DNA of 64,000 bases from Shewanella mesophila (GTDB lineage Bacteria > Pseudomonadota > Gammaproteobacteria > Enterobacterales > Shewanellaceae): positions 1,860,001-1,924,000 of the forward strand of contig NZ_CP080421.1 in assembly GCF_019457515.1 (NCBI RefSeq). Reading direction: 5' to 3'. The notes below the pieces were generated by a model that saw only the letters and a list, made by a program, of their open reading frames with translations, was not told the origin of the DNA and searched no databases. Below, one piece after another: positions 27,550 through 36,506 of this stretch (within the stretch, counting starts at the first letter, position 1; every line of letters starts with the position of its first letter). Position numbers and translations under genes: made by a program.

Positions 27550-27893
27550 AAAATCGCTCCCATTAGCGCTTAGGGTGAATACGCTTAGAATAATATCGAT
27601 TTATTGTGGCTTTCGATATAGACAATAGATCCGTACACAAGTTAACCGTTTGATTAACCTTAGACAATAGATGTCCAAATGGATGGACAAATGGAATTTA
27701 CCAATAGGCTTGAGATCTGTATTATAACCATCGGTTACTATTGTACTTTGGATACACATATTTAGTACTAAAACTCAGTATCAAAAAATTGGGCAGTAAA
27801 CTAGCTGCTTCACGAAAGGGACGATCTAGGTTTACTAGATCTTATTTTTATGATCTTGGTCGAGATCATATGACATAAATGGAAATCGTCAGT
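27550..27893. other. Divergent region with two short palindromes
   Basis: Control region between the LysR gene and the exported protein at 27894. GATCTAG-N5-CTAGATC (27823-27841) and TGATCT-N6-AGATCA (27860-27877) share a GATC-T core, are spaced by about 37 bases and lie directly upstream of the 27894 gene. LysR-type regulators often bind such dyads. No gene seen. Confidence 0.5.
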
Positions 27894-28334
27894 ATGAAAA
27901 AAATTATTCTTCTTGCTCTATCTTCACTTACTCTTTTCTCGTCATTTGCGTTTGCGAGAGATGATATCGGCGCTTATTCAATTACGGAAGTACTGAGCTC
28001 TGAAACCGCAAAAGCTAAGTTAGGTAGCGATGTACAGTTTTACTTTGGCGAACAAACTTACACTGAGCCGCTGCAAAAAATGGGTGATCTTAGAACAAAC
28101 AAAAAAACGAACGCCTTTAATAAATCAGATAAAGAAGCTTGCGAGTGGGTATTTCTTTCTGCACTGATCGCACTTAAGAAGAGCGCGGTTAAGCAAGGTG
28201 GTAATGCGATAGTTAATATTAAATCTAACTATAAGAATCATCTGACATCAAGCGAAGAGACATTCCAATGTGGTGCCGGTACCATGATTGCAGGTGTGGC
28301 GCTGACGGGTGAAGTGGTTAAGCTAGCCGAATAG
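27894..28334 (+). CDS. Small exported protein of an uncharacterised family
   Basis: 146 residues from ATG 27894; a start five codons earlier is less likely because MKKIILLALSSLTLFSSFAFA is an ideal signal peptide start. The mature part shows DDIGAYSITEVLSS, VQFYFGEQ, a Cys in EACEWVFLSALIAL and a C-terminal GGNAIVNIKSNYK...FQCGAGTMIAGVAL. The GGNAIVNI segment is reminiscent of YbjQ/RcsF-like folds. I recall database entries of this family labelled 'excinuclease ATPase subunit', which the sequence does not support: there is no ATP-binding motif. Likely periplasmic; function unknown. Confidence 0.75.
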   Translation: MKKIILLALSSLTLFSSFAFARDDIGAYSITEVLSSETAKAKLGSDVQFYFGEQTYTEPLQKMGDLRTNKKTNAFNKSDKEACEWVFLSALIALKKSAVKQGGNAIVNIKSNYKNHLTSSEETFQCGAGTMIAGVALTGEVVKLAE

Positions 28335-28375
28335 GTTTTGGGACTAGAATCAAGTATCTGAACTATTAAGTATAA

Positions 28376-28406
28376 AAACGCCAGCTATTTCCTGCTGGCG
28401 TTTTTT
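28376..28406. terminator. Bidirectional rho-independent terminator
   Basis: AAACGCCAGC (28376-28385) pairs with GCTGGCGTTT (28394-28403), with A's on the left and a T-run on the right. It can end both the plus-strand gene at 27894 and the minus-strand ilvIH operon. Confidence 0.9.
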
Positions 28407-28432
28407 ATGTGCAGTGTTTTGGGGTTTAGACT

Positions 28433-28927
28433 TTATACTCGCATCGATTTCTCGCCGCGGCACAGTCCCACAACGCCGGAGCGCGACACTTCGATGACCT
28501 TAGTCACTTCGCCAATTGCCGTAATAAAGGCATCAAGTTTATCTGAGGTGCCTGTCATCTGAATGGTGTAAAGCTCAGCGGTGACATCGACAATTTGACC
28601 GCGGAAAATATCGGCTGTTCGTTTCACTTCTTCACGGCCTGCGCCTTTAGCTTTAACTTTAACCAGTGCAAGTTCACGCTCGATATGGCTAGCCTCAGTA
28701 ATATTAGATACTTTAAGAATATCGATCAGTTTATGTAACTGCTTTTCTATCTGTTCTAATACCGCCTCATCGGCAACCACCGTAATATTGAGCCGAGAAA
28801 GGGTTATATCGTCGGTTGGTGCAACCGTTAAGCTTTCAATGTTATAACCACGCTGAGAGAACAGGCCTACAACTCGTGACAATGCGCCAGGCTGGTTTTC
28901 AAGTAATACCGAAATAATACGACGCAT
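28433..28927 (-). CDS. ilvH: Acetolactate synthase III small regulatory subunit IlvH
   Basis: 164 residues, like E. coli IlvH (163). Two ACT-type halves: [33 protein letters not shown] binds valine for feedback control, and EIFRGQIVDV-like (DIFRGQIVDVTAELY) begins the C-terminal half. It stimulates and regulates IlvI in valine, leucine and isoleucine synthesis. The ATG at 28927 overlaps the ilvI stop by one base (TAATG), so the upstream in-frame extension is not used. Confidence 0.96.
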   Translation of the reverse strand: MRRIISVLLENQPGALSRVVGLFSQRGYNIESLTVAPTDDITLSRLNITVVADEAVLEQIEKQLHKLIDILKVSNITEASHIERELALVKVKAKGAGREEVKRTADIFRGQIVDVTAELYTIQMTGTSDKLDAFITAIGEVTKVIEVSRSGVVGLCRGEKSMRV

Positions 28928-30648
28928 TAGCTTTTCTCCGTTTTGCTTAACCACATTTCATTCATTGCACCGCCACGAATAAGCATAGGATAGACATGCT
29001 CAGTTTCATCGACACTAATATCGACAAATACTAGTTTGTCTTTCATTGCTAAGGCTTTAGCAAGACCTTCCTCTAGTTCTGCTGGATCGCTAATGGTCAT
29101 GCCGACATGGCCATAGGCCTCGGCAATCTTGGCAAAATTGGGTACAGAATCCATATAAGAGTGAGAATGACGGCCTGAGTAGATCATATCTTGCCACTGC
29201 TTCACCATACCGAGGAAACGGTTATTTAGGTTAATGATTTTAACCGGCGTATCATATTGAAGTGCAGTAGATAGCTCTTGAATATTCATCTGAATCGAGC
29301 CATCACCCGTGACGCAAATTACCGTCTCATCTGGCATTGCCATCTTAACGCCCATGGCGGCGGGTAAGCCAAATCCCATGGTGCCTAGTCCACCAGAGTT
29401 GATCCAGCGACGGGGCTTATTAAAGGGATAATAGAGTGCGGCAAACATCTGATGTTGGCCGACATCGGATGCAACATAGGCATCACCATTGGTTAGCTTG
29501 TGAAGTGTTTCAATGACTTGCTGTGGCTTAATACGACCGCTGGTTTTGTCATACGCTAAGCTATCACGGGAACGCCATTGGTTAATTTCACTCCACCAAT
29601 AATCGATAGCCGCCTCATCGTTTTTACTTGCATCATCTTCTTTAAGTAGTTCAAGCATACTGTCGAGGATATTATCCGCAGAACCAACGATAGGTATGTC
29701 AACACGTACAGTTTTGGAGATCGATGAGGGGTCGATATCGATATGTAAAATAGTCGCATTGGGGCAATATTTTTCGACGTTATTGGTGGTTCTGTCGTCG
29801 AAGCGAACTCCTATGCCAAAGATAAGATCTGAATTATGCATCGCCATATTGGCTTCATAACAGCCATGCATACCAAGCATCCCTAAGCTGTTCGCATGGG
29901 TGCCCGGAAAAGCGCCAAGGCCCATAAGCGTACTCACCACCGGGATGCCTAATTTTTCAGATATCGCTAAAATCTGTTGATCACACCCAGAGATCACCGC
30001 ACCACCACCGACATAGAGTACCGGCTTTTTCGCCGCCAATAAGGCTTGTAAGCCGCGACGGATCTGGCCACGGTGTCCTGTGGTTGTGGGGTTATAGGAG
30101 CGCATGTTGATTTCATCAGGATATTGATATTCATGCAGTATTTGTGGATTTAAGCAGTCTTTTGGAATATCGACGACCACAGGGCCAGGGCGGCCAGTTG
30201 ACGCAATATAAAATGCTTTTTTGATGATCTCGGGAATGTCTTTGGCATCGGTTACAAGAAAGCTGTGCTTAACCACAGGGCGTGAGATGCCTATCATGTC
30301 GCATTCTTGGAAAGCATCATTGCCAATAAGATTGCTGGGTACTTGGCCTGACAATACCACTAGCGGGATTGAATCCATATAGGCGGTCGCTATGCCTGTA
30401 ATGGCATTGGTTGCGCCAGGTCCAGAAGTCACTAAGACTACGCCAACTTTCCCCGTTGCACGGGCATAGCCATCGGCCATGTGAACGGCGGCTTGTTCAT
30501 GTCTAACGAGTATATGTTCGATGCCAGATTTTTGATGAAGTGCATCGTAGATATCGAGCACTGAGCCACCTGGGTAGCCGAAAATATGTTTAACGCCTTC
30601 GTCGATTAACGATCGGACGATCATGCTGGCGCCGGATAACTTCTCCAT
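28927..30648 (-). CDS. ilvI: Acetolactate synthase III catalytic subunit IlvI
   Basis: 573 residues. ThDP- and FAD-dependent enzyme condensing two pyruvates, or pyruvate with 2-oxobutyrate. Motifs: catalytic Glu in [37 protein letters not shown]-region GIGVRFDDR and the ThDP motif [10 protein letters not shown]...NLNN. The ATG at 30648 has GAGG about 8 bases upstream and gives the usual MEKLSGAS start; an earlier frame start seven codons upstream lacks this. Encoded with IlvH; in enterobacteria this operon is controlled by Lrp. Confidence 0.97.
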   Translation of the reverse strand: MEKLSGASMIVRSLIDEGVKHIFGYPGGSVLDIYDALHQKSGIEHILVRHEQAAVHMADGYARATGKVGVVLVTSGPGATNAITGIATAYMDSIPLVVLSGQVPSNLIGNDAFQECDMIGISRPVVKHSFLVTDAKDIPEIIKKAFYIASTGRPGPVVVDIPKDCLNPQILHEYQYPDEINMRSYNPTTTGHRGQIRRGLQALLAAKKPVLYVGGGAVISGCDQQILAISEKLGIPVVSTLMGLGAFPGTHANSLGMLGMHGCYEANMAMHNSDLIFGIGVRFDDRTTNNVEKYCPNATILHIDIDPSSISKTVRVDIPIVGSADNILDSMLELLKEDDASKNDEAAIDYWWSEINQWRSRDSLAYDKTSGRIKPQQVIETLHKLTNGDAYVASDVGQHQMFAALYYPFNKPRRWINSGGLGTMGFGLPAAMGVKMAMPDETVICVTGDGSIQMNIQELSTALQYDTPVKIINLNNRFLGMVKQWQDMIYSGRHSHSYMDSVPNFAKIAEAYGHVGMTISDPAELEEGLAKALAMKDKLVFVDISVDETEHVYPMLIRGGAMNEMWLSKTEKS

Positions 30649-31027
30649 TTTTGATCCCTCATAAGTCACCGCTACGGTATGCAGTATCTTGATACAGCGA
30701 CGGTAATCGCTAGAAATATAAGTTTGAAGGGTAATTCAAACTCGTTTACCACCCTGAAATTGTTTTCGAGCTAATAAGCTTGGGTGACTGTTTAAAAATG
30801 AACAGATTTTCATCATATAAAATAATCTTGTTAATTCAAACCTTTTATTGAAAAACTTTATTTAGATGAATAAAACTCAAGATCAGGCGATAAAATGAAG
30901 CCGTTTGGTGGGATAGGGCGAATTGATTTGGCTGCGATGTTATAACGGCAAACAAACGCTAAACCTAAAGCTCAATGATTTTTGACAAGTTTGGTGCAGC
31001 AAAAATAGCCTGCACCAAATAATCTCG
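30649..31027. other. ilvIH leader and downstream region of the MFS gene
   Basis: 379 bases, AT-rich. Contains a candidate promoter for ilvIH and a perfect 8-bp hairpin in the leader (30721-30742, AGTTTGAA/TTCAAACT). No leader peptide with runs of Val, Leu or Ile codons is present, so classic attenuation is not supported. Confidence 0.55.
30812..30839 (-). promoter_or_regulatory. Candidate sigma-70 promoter of ilvIH
   Basis: On the minus strand TTGAAT (30839-30834) and TATGAT (30817-30812) are separated by 16 bases. This would give a leader of about 155 bases before the ilvI ATG. The surrounding A+T-rich sequence would suit Lrp binding, but no defined site can be named. Confidence 0.4.
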
Positions 31028-32260
31028 TTAGGTTGCATCCCCCAAGGGATTGGAATGATGTGCGATAAACTGAAACAGACCCACAAGACAAACGGCACCT
31101 AGCATCAAGGCTGAAAAGGGGACCGCCGTGCCTGTATAAAAGAGCGCGAGCAGTGGCCCTGCGAGCGCACCAAAGCCAAAGCGCAAGGTGCCAATGACCG
31201 CCGTAGCCGTGCCCGTTTCTTGTTGAAACTTCATTAATACTATGGCATCGGCATTGACCGACATCACGCCGAGAAAGCCCATAAAAGGGATCAGCATTGC
31301 TACCGTATAGTGAAAACTTAATCCCAATAGATTGACCGTGAGTAACGCACTTCCTGCAATGGCGGCTAAAAAGGTTGAGACTTTTAACATTCGCCTTGAG
31401 CCAAATCGACCTACGATGCGGCTATTAATCACGTTGGCTAACATTAACGCGCCGACGTTGGTGCTAAACAAAATCGCAAACAGTGATTTATCTAAAGCGA
31501 ACACCTCCATATAGACGAAAGGTGATGCGGTTAAATAGCAAAAAAAGGCAAAAGAGGTCATCACTCCGCTGGCGATATTCAGCTTAACGCCGGGTTTGGT
31601 AAACACCACTGCATAGGCGCCAAAAAACGACTTTTGACTGCGGCTTTCGAGTTGACTATCTGAAGGCATTCTTAGCTTGGTTGATACCAGTATCAGTAAA
31701 GCTAAGGCGTAGAAAGCCAGAATAAAGAAGATCAGGTGCCATTCTCCTAACTCTAAAATTAAGCTTCCTATCGTGGGGGCGATGAGCGGTGCTAGCATCA
31801 TGATGAGGCTGACATAGGACATCCCTTTTGCTGTATTACTGCCATAAACCTCTTTGATATAACCTGGTACGACTACAGTAGCACCAGCGCCAATAAAGGC
31901 TTGTAAGAAGCGTAATCCTAAAAAAAGCTCAACATTGGTGACAAATGCCAATGATAGACTGATGAGCATAAAGCCAGATAAGCCAATAATGACTAAGGGG
32001 CGACGCCCTATACGGTCAGCGATCGGGCCAAAAGTCAGCATGCCTAGGGCGTAGCCCGCTAGATAGAGGCTTAATGACTGCTGTACCGTGGTGATGCTGG
32101 AGTTAAAGCTGGCTGCCAGGGTTGCCATTGCGGGCAGATACATATCAATTGCTAACGGCGTAATCGCGACAATAGCCGACAGCATAGGGATTAGTAGTGC
32201 CAAACTGGGAATGCTTACTGGAGCACGGTTGCTTGATTGCGGGATCGAAGCTTTGTTCAC
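31028..32260 (-). CDS. Bcr/CflA-family multidrug MFS exporter
   Basis: 410 residues with about 12 hydrophobic segments. The DHA1 motif TPLAIDMYLPAMATLA in helix 1, motif A GPIADRIGRRPLVI after helix 2, and FIGAGATVVVPGYIKE in helix 4-5 identify the Bcr/CflA group of drug:H+ antiporters. The start is GTG at 32260 with GAGG 6 bases upstream. Isolated gene; substrate unknown. Confidence 0.92.
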   Translation of the reverse strand: MNKASIPQSSNRAPVSIPSLALLIPMLSAIVAITPLAIDMYLPAMATLAASFNSSITTVQQSLSLYLAGYALGMLTFGPIADRIGRRPLVIIGLSGFMLISLSLAFVTNVELFLGLRFLQAFIGAGATVVVPGYIKEVYGSNTAKGMSYVSLIMMLAPLIAPTIGSLILELGEWHLIFFILAFYALALLILVSTKLRMPSDSQLESRSQKSFFGAYAVVFTKPGVKLNIASGVMTSFAFFCYLTASPFVYMEVFALDKSLFAILFSTNVGALMLANVINSRIVGRFGSRRMLKVSTFLAAIAGSALLTVNLLGLSFHYTVAMLIPFMGFLGVMSVNADAIVLMKFQQETGTATAVIGTLRFGFGALAGPLLALFYTGTAVPFSALMLGAVCLVGLFQFIAHHSNPLGDAT

Positions 32261-32503
32261 TTGTACCTCTTGTGACCGATAGAAACTTATATTAGGGGTG
32301 ATAACAGAGATGGGATGTTATCTAGGAGAAAGCCAATTGTACGGCATCCTGAGTTGGTTTAGCTAATGGTTTATTGTGTTAGCACCGCTGCCTGTTATCG
32401 GGTTTTGTAACAAAATTTTGCGAGTTATAGAGATAAATACCGCCCCTGGGAGAGCGGTATTGTGGCACATCATTTGGGTCATAAACTTTTGCTGTTAACT
32501 TTG

Positions 32504-33379
32504 TTATCCAAGTTCGGCTTGGAAAGGCAAGTTGATCGGTCTTTGATACACCTTGTGATGACCACTGGCGCAGACGATATGGTTGCGATGCACCTTAGTC
32601 CAGCGACCATTGTTTTCTGTTGGTGGCTCTGAGCAGATAATAATGCACGCACTGTCGCTAGTATTGGGAGTAAAATCGATCACTCCCTTGTTATCAGATA
32701 TGATGCCTTGGCCAAAAAACAGAGATGCCGGTTTCGCTTCCTCGTGCGTAGCAAACCGAGTTGCCAGGGTATGATAACCATCGGTAATGGCGAAATTAAT
32801 AAATGCATTACTGTCTGCACCAACCTCTTTCCGTAACAACATAATGGTTTTTATAGTGGCTTCCATCGCCTGTTCGAGCTGACTTAAACTGGCGTTGGAT
32901 ATAAACCCAAGTTTATCCATGAAAAGTGCGAAGGCGTACTCCGAATCAGTATTACCTTTGATTAAATCGAACGCTCTATTGGTCAGCATATTCAGTAGAG
33001 GACGGCGAAACTTTTCGAACTGATCTAAGCGACCGTTGTGCATCCACAAGTAATGCATGCAGCCAAATGGGTGACAATTTGCCTGACTCACTGGCATGCC
33101 TTTCGATGCGTCGCGCACATGAGCAAAGTAATGTCTTGTCTCGACCTTCTCGGCGATTGTCTTCAGGTTGCGGTTACTCCATGCGGGATCGACGTTAACA
33201 AATGTCGCTGGTATGGGATCGTCTTGAGTTGGGTACCAACCCAAACCAAATCCGTCTGCATTGGTGGGGACTTTACGCTTTTGCGCATATTTACTTTGCA
33301 TCACCAGTGAATTTGTCGCTTGAAATACTAATGGTGACATCAAGGCTTTAGGGCCACTATAAGTTAAGAACCTGCACAT
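32504..33379 (-). CDS. Class II glutamine amidotransferase (YafJ/EgtC type)
   Basis: 291 residues. Starts MCRFLTYSGP with catalytic Cys2 (after Met removal), then NADGFGLGWY, HYFAHVRDAS and NCHPFGCMHYLWMHNGRLDQF, the N-terminal nucleophile amidotransferase signature, plus GNTDSEYAFALF. No synthetase domain is fused, so ammonia or gamma-glutamyl transfer chemistry is likely, with unknown acceptor. The family is related to EgtC (ergothioneine synthesis), but no other egt genes are near. Monocistronic. Confidence 0.9.
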   Translation of the reverse strand: MCRFLTYSGPKALMSPLVFQATNSLVMQSKYAQKRKVPTNADGFGLGWYPTQDDPIPATFVNVDPAWSNRNLKTIAEKVETRHYFAHVRDASKGMPVSQANCHPFGCMHYLWMHNGRLDQFEKFRRPLLNMLTNRAFDLIKGNTDSEYAFALFMDKLGFISNASLSQLEQAMEATIKTIMLLRKEVGADSNAFINFAITDGYHTLATRFATHEEAKPASLFFGQGIISDNKGVIDFTPNTSDSACIIICSEPPTENNGRWTKVHRNHIVCASGHHKVYQRPINLPFQAELG

Positions 33380-33628
33380 GAATTCTCTTATCCAGACTAG
33401 AGTTAAAGTTGAAACGAAAGGGTTAAAGTCAAATTTAGCCCGATAAATGGGACTTACAAAGTAATATTGTCAATTGGGCTGTAAATAGCTTAACCCGGAC
33501 TAGTGCGGCGAACTAGGGACACTAGATTAGGTGCGTTATTCTGTCTCTTAACCTGAGCCTATTTTAAGTGGCTCTATTGGCCACTAACTATTGGTCAATA
33601 TATGGGGCGTAAAAGGGTCATCGATAGT

Positions 33629-34282
33629 TTATTCTGTGCCAAATAGTACGGATTTTCCGCTTTCTAGCCAAGTCGGATACTTTGTCATTATCCTCGAGAA
33701 TGCTTCACTTTGAAGGTGCCTATCGAGCCACGTTTTGACATGGGGATAGGGGGCTTTGTTCCACCAAGTTAGATTGACGTGGGCAAATTGGCGTATAAAA
33801 GGAAAAATCGCAACATCGGCGATAGACACTTGTTGCCTAACAAGATTCTCTTTATCTAACAGTTGTGCTTCTAGCAGAGTCAAATAGCTTTCTGCTTTGT
33901 TTCGATAATAGTTTTCTTCATGTTCAGGATAGCGATCGGCATATTTATATCTATCGAGCCAAGGTTTAAAGTCAGTGTCGTTCTGCTTTATTAATTCAGC
34001 TGCCGTGGTTTGATGGCTAATCGAGTTTTGCGTCAGTAGATCAAGTGGATCATCTTGCTCAAGCGCCCAGCGCATAATATCTAAACTCTCATCAATCACT
34101 TTATTATCACCGAGTACCAAAACGGGTACAGTGCCCTTAGGGCTTGCTGTTAGCATAGCTTCGGGCTTGTGTTTGAGCACTATCTCTCTTAGCTCAACAG
34201 GGCGAGTTGCTAGCAAAATACCGAGTCGTGCTCGCATCGCATACGGACAACGTCGAAATGAATATAATATTGGGCGGGGCAT
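33629..34282 (-). CDS. Glutathione S-transferase family protein
   Basis: 217 residues. A thioredoxin-like N-terminal domain with PILYSFRRCPYAMRARLGI (CPYA cysteine instead of the Ser/Tyr of many GSTs), SPKGTVPVLVL with the cis-Pro, and DESLDIMRWALEQ, followed by an all-helical C-terminal domain with the VSIADVAIFPFIRQF N-capping box. The Cys motif suggests glutathione-disulfide oxidoreductase or dehydroascorbate-type chemistry. Substrate unknown. No operon partner. Confidence 0.9.
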   Translation of the reverse strand: MPRPILYSFRRCPYAMRARLGILLATRPVELREIVLKHKPEAMLTASPKGTVPVLVLGDNKVIDESLDIMRWALEQDDPLDLLTQNSISHQTTAAELIKQNDTDFKPWLDRYKYADRYPEHEENYYRNKAESYLTLLEAQLLDKENLVRQQVSIADVAIFPFIRQFAHVNLTWWNKAPYPHVKTWLDRHLQSEAFSRIMTKYPTWLESGKSVLFGTE

Positions 34283-34608
34283 AAACTCTCCATCTTCGAG
34301 TCGATCTTTTGTTAAAGAGATAGGTTTGACAAAAGTGCTCGCTGTTCAAATGAGATAGTTTTCACTGCTTTGAATAAGATAGCAATTAGAAATCAGAATT
34401 TAGTGGTTATTGAGTGTAAATCGTTAGTGCTGGCGCCGTTATCATTTTTGTCATAACGCCTTTGTTAACCCAATACCCTTACTTTTTATCCCTGTTTATC
34501 TGAGTGTGATTTGGGTATGATTCCGCTCCATTTTGCGCGAGAAATCACATGTTCTTGCGAGTGACTATGCACTGGGGATTAAGCCTCAGCGAGCAGATAG
34601 AGGAAAGT
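34283..34608. other. Divergent intergenic region before trhO
   Basis: 326 bases between the GST gene and trhO with no supported gene. A short dyad GTTAT...ATAAC (about 34438-34457) is visible. An open frame reads into trhO from 34549 but lacks a ribosome site. Confidence 0.45.
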
Positions 34609-35592
34609 ATGTCTCAAGTTGTTGTTTGTGCTTTATATAAGTTTGTTTCGTTACCTAACTATGCCGATATCCAACAGCCGTTATTGGCTCAGATGGAGCA
34701 AGCGAATATCAAGGGAACCTTGTTGCTTGCGACTGAGGGGATCAATGGTACCGTGGCAGGAACTCAAGCCGCCATAGATGAATTACTGGTATGGTTAAGC
34801 CAACAACCAGGCCTAGATAACATAGTTCACAAATTGTCATTCGATGATGAAATGCCATTTTATCGCACTAAGGTGAAGTTAAAAAAAGAGATCGTGACCA
34901 TGGGCGTTGAGGGAATTGATCCCCGTAAGGTGGTCGGTACTTATGTTAAGCCAAAAGATTGGAACCAGCTTATTTCTGATCCCGATGTGTTACTGATCGA
35001 TACTCGTAATGATTATGAGGTCAGTATCGGAACCTTTAAAAATGCGGTTGATCCTAAGACTCAAACCTTTAGAGAGTTTCCCGACTACGTGAAGGAGAAT
35101 CTCGATCCAGCAAAGCATAAGAAAGTCGCTATGTTCTGTACTGGTGGTATCCGCTGCGAAAAATCCACGGCCTACCTTAAAGAGCAAGGTTTTGATGAGG
35201 TGTATCACCTTGAAGGTGGTGTACTTAAATACCTTGAAGAGGTAAAACCAGAAGAGAGTATGTGGCAAGGTGAGTGTTTTGTGTTTGATAATCGCGTCTC
35301 GGTTAATCACAGCCTTGAAAAAGGGGATTACGATCAGTGTAACGCTTGTCGTTTACCTATTACCGAAGCCGATAAAGCCAGCGAGCACTATGTTAAAGGG
35401 GTTAGTTGCCCTCGCTGTATCGACAAGGTTAGTGAGAAACAGCGTCAGCGTTTCGCGGAGCGTGAGCGTCAAGTTCAGCTTGCTAATGCTCGTGGTGAGT
35501 CTCACATAGGTAGCGATGTCAACTCAGTGATAGAGAAACGCCGTCAGTATAAACTTGAGTTAAAACAAAGCCAAAACGATAGTAAAAAGTAG
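34609..35592 (+). CDS. trhO: tRNA uridine-34 hydroxylase TrhO (YceA-type rhodanese)
   Basis: 327 residues from ATG 34609, which has AGAGGAAAG just upstream; a frame 20 codons longer is less likely. The family makes 5-hydroxyuridine at the tRNA wobble position using O2. An N-terminal acylphosphatase-like domain ([19 protein letters not shown]) is followed by a rhodanese domain with the active loop [11 protein letters not shown] around Cys176 and a C-terminal Cys-rich region (CNACRLPI...CPRCID) and basic tail. Sequence matches the shorter TrhO type. Confidence 0.93.
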   Translation: MSQVVVCALYKFVSLPNYADIQQPLLAQMEQANIKGTLLLATEGINGTVAGTQAAIDELLVWLSQQPGLDNIVHKLSFDDEMPFYRTKVKLKKEIVTMGVEGIDPRKVVGTYVKPKDWNQLISDPDVLLIDTRNDYEVSIGTFKNAVDPKTQTFREFPDYVKENLDPAKHKKVAMFCTGGIRCEKSTAYLKEQGFDEVYHLEGGVLKYLEEVKPEESMWQGECFVFDNRVSVNHSLEKGDYDQCNACRLPITEADKASEHYVKGVSCPRCIDKVSEKQRQRFAERERQVQLANARGESHIGSDVNSVIEKRRQYKLELKQSQNDSKK

Positions 35593-35765
35593 CCGACTTT
35601 TTTTCGTGTTAATAGTGTGCAGTTTGTGGGGGACTGACTATACTCAAATTACTGCCATTGATAAGTTGCATCGGGCGACATATAGGTTTTAAGGCAGGGT
35701 TAATAGAGTTGTAGTGGTTGGTTTTTAGGTTTAATTTCTATTAACTTTTTGAGTAAAAAGCAAAG

Positions 35766-35798
35766 GCGAGTATTGTATTAAGCAATGCTCGCTTTTTT
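35766..35798 (+). terminator. Rho-independent terminator
   Basis: GCGAGTATTG (35766-35775) pairs with CAATGCTCGC (35783-35792), one G-T wobble, 7-base loop, followed by six T. It lies unusually far (about 175 bases) after the trhO stop. Confidence 0.85.
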
Positions 35799-35970
35799 AT
35801 TTCTCTCTTCTTAATCTGGCGTAACAATGATCGTTATCCTACTTCGCCTAGCTAGCCTAAAATCACAGCAGTAAAGCAATAAACTCTTTTTCCTTAGGTA
35901 TCAGTCTCTTCTAGTTGGAACATCTTTTTAAATTCTATTTTCCTACTCATAATCCTAATTATAGATTTAC

Positions 35971-36008
35971 TTAGCATGCTAAATATATATAATGCTTAGC
36001 ATGCTAAG
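35971..36008 (+). promoter_or_regulatory. Paired MarR-type operators and promoter
   Basis: The 12-bp palindrome TTAGCATGCTAA occurs exactly twice, at 35971-35982 and 35996-36007. A perfect TATAAT (35988-35993) lies between them and TTTACT (35966-35971) sits 16 bases upstream as a -35. Binding at either copy would block the promoter. Position directly in front of a MarR gene makes autorepression the obvious reading. Confidence 0.8.
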
Positions 36009-36023
36009 TAATGAGTAACGACT

Positions 36024-36497
36024 ATGGAAAGTATCAATCTGTTAGAAGAGTCATCTATTGGTGAGCGTTTAGGACGACTTGCGCGGCTATGGCGTATGGT
36101 TGCTGACGCAGAGTTAGCACCTTTGGGGTTAACGCATTCACGTTGGAGTGCACTATGGAAACTCTATCGCATGGGTCAAGGCATCAGCCAAAAAGAGTTG
36201 GCTGATGCCTTAGAGATTGAGTTGGCTTCATTGATGCGCACATTGGGTCAATTAGAACAACAAGGATTAATTGTTCGCCACTCTTGCTCTCACGACAAAC
36301 GTGTCCGGCGAGTGTCGTTGACGACTGCTGGTGAAGAGCTACTCGATTTCATTAAACAGCGCATTATTGCGATTCGAAAAGAGTTATTTGATGGGATTAG
36401 TGTCGATGAGTTGGCCATATTTGAGAAGACGTTAACTCAGATCAGTGATAACGCGATTAAAAAGTTGCATCGCAACATGTTAAAAGATGAGGAATGA
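36024..36497 (+). CDS. MarR/SlyA-family transcriptional regulator
   Basis: 157 residues. Winged helix-turn-helix core with LTHSRWSALWKLYRMGQGISQKELADALEIE, LMRTLGQLEQQGLIVRHSCSHDKRVRRVSLT (wing) and a dimerisation helix at each end, the SlyA-like pattern. It heads an operon with a membrane-fusion protein (9-base gap) and a DUF2955 membrane protein. Exact palindromes in its promoter suggest it represses this efflux operon and itself, with release by an aromatic or other small ligand; the ligand is unknown. Confidence 0.92.
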   Translation: MESINLLEESSIGERLGRLARLWRMVADAELAPLGLTHSRWSALWKLYRMGQGISQKELADALEIELASLMRTLGQLEQQGLIVRHSCSHDKRVRRVSLTTAGEELLDFIKQRIIAIRKELFDGISVDELAIFEKTLTQISDNAIKKLHRNMLKDEE

Positions 36498-36506
36498 AGA
36501 GAAAGT

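Larger units (their letters stand above)
35593..36023. other. Intergenic region between trhO and marR
   Basis: 431 bases. Contains a terminator-like hairpin 175 bases beyond trhO (35766-35798) and the marR promoter with two operators (35971-36008). Between trhO and the hairpin there is no reading frame; a small RNA ending at that hairpin is possible but unsupported otherwise. Confidence 0.5.

Noticed and set aside
30649..30820. A 26-codon frame in the ilvIH leader as a possible attenuator peptide
   Set aside because: It has no ribosome site and no run of Val, Leu or Ile codons, and no terminator/antiterminator pair is evident; enterobacterial ilvIH is Lrp-controlled.
35593..35798. A small RNA between trhO and the distant terminator
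   Set aside because: Only the terminator supports it; no promoter with good elements or conserved fold could be seen by eye.
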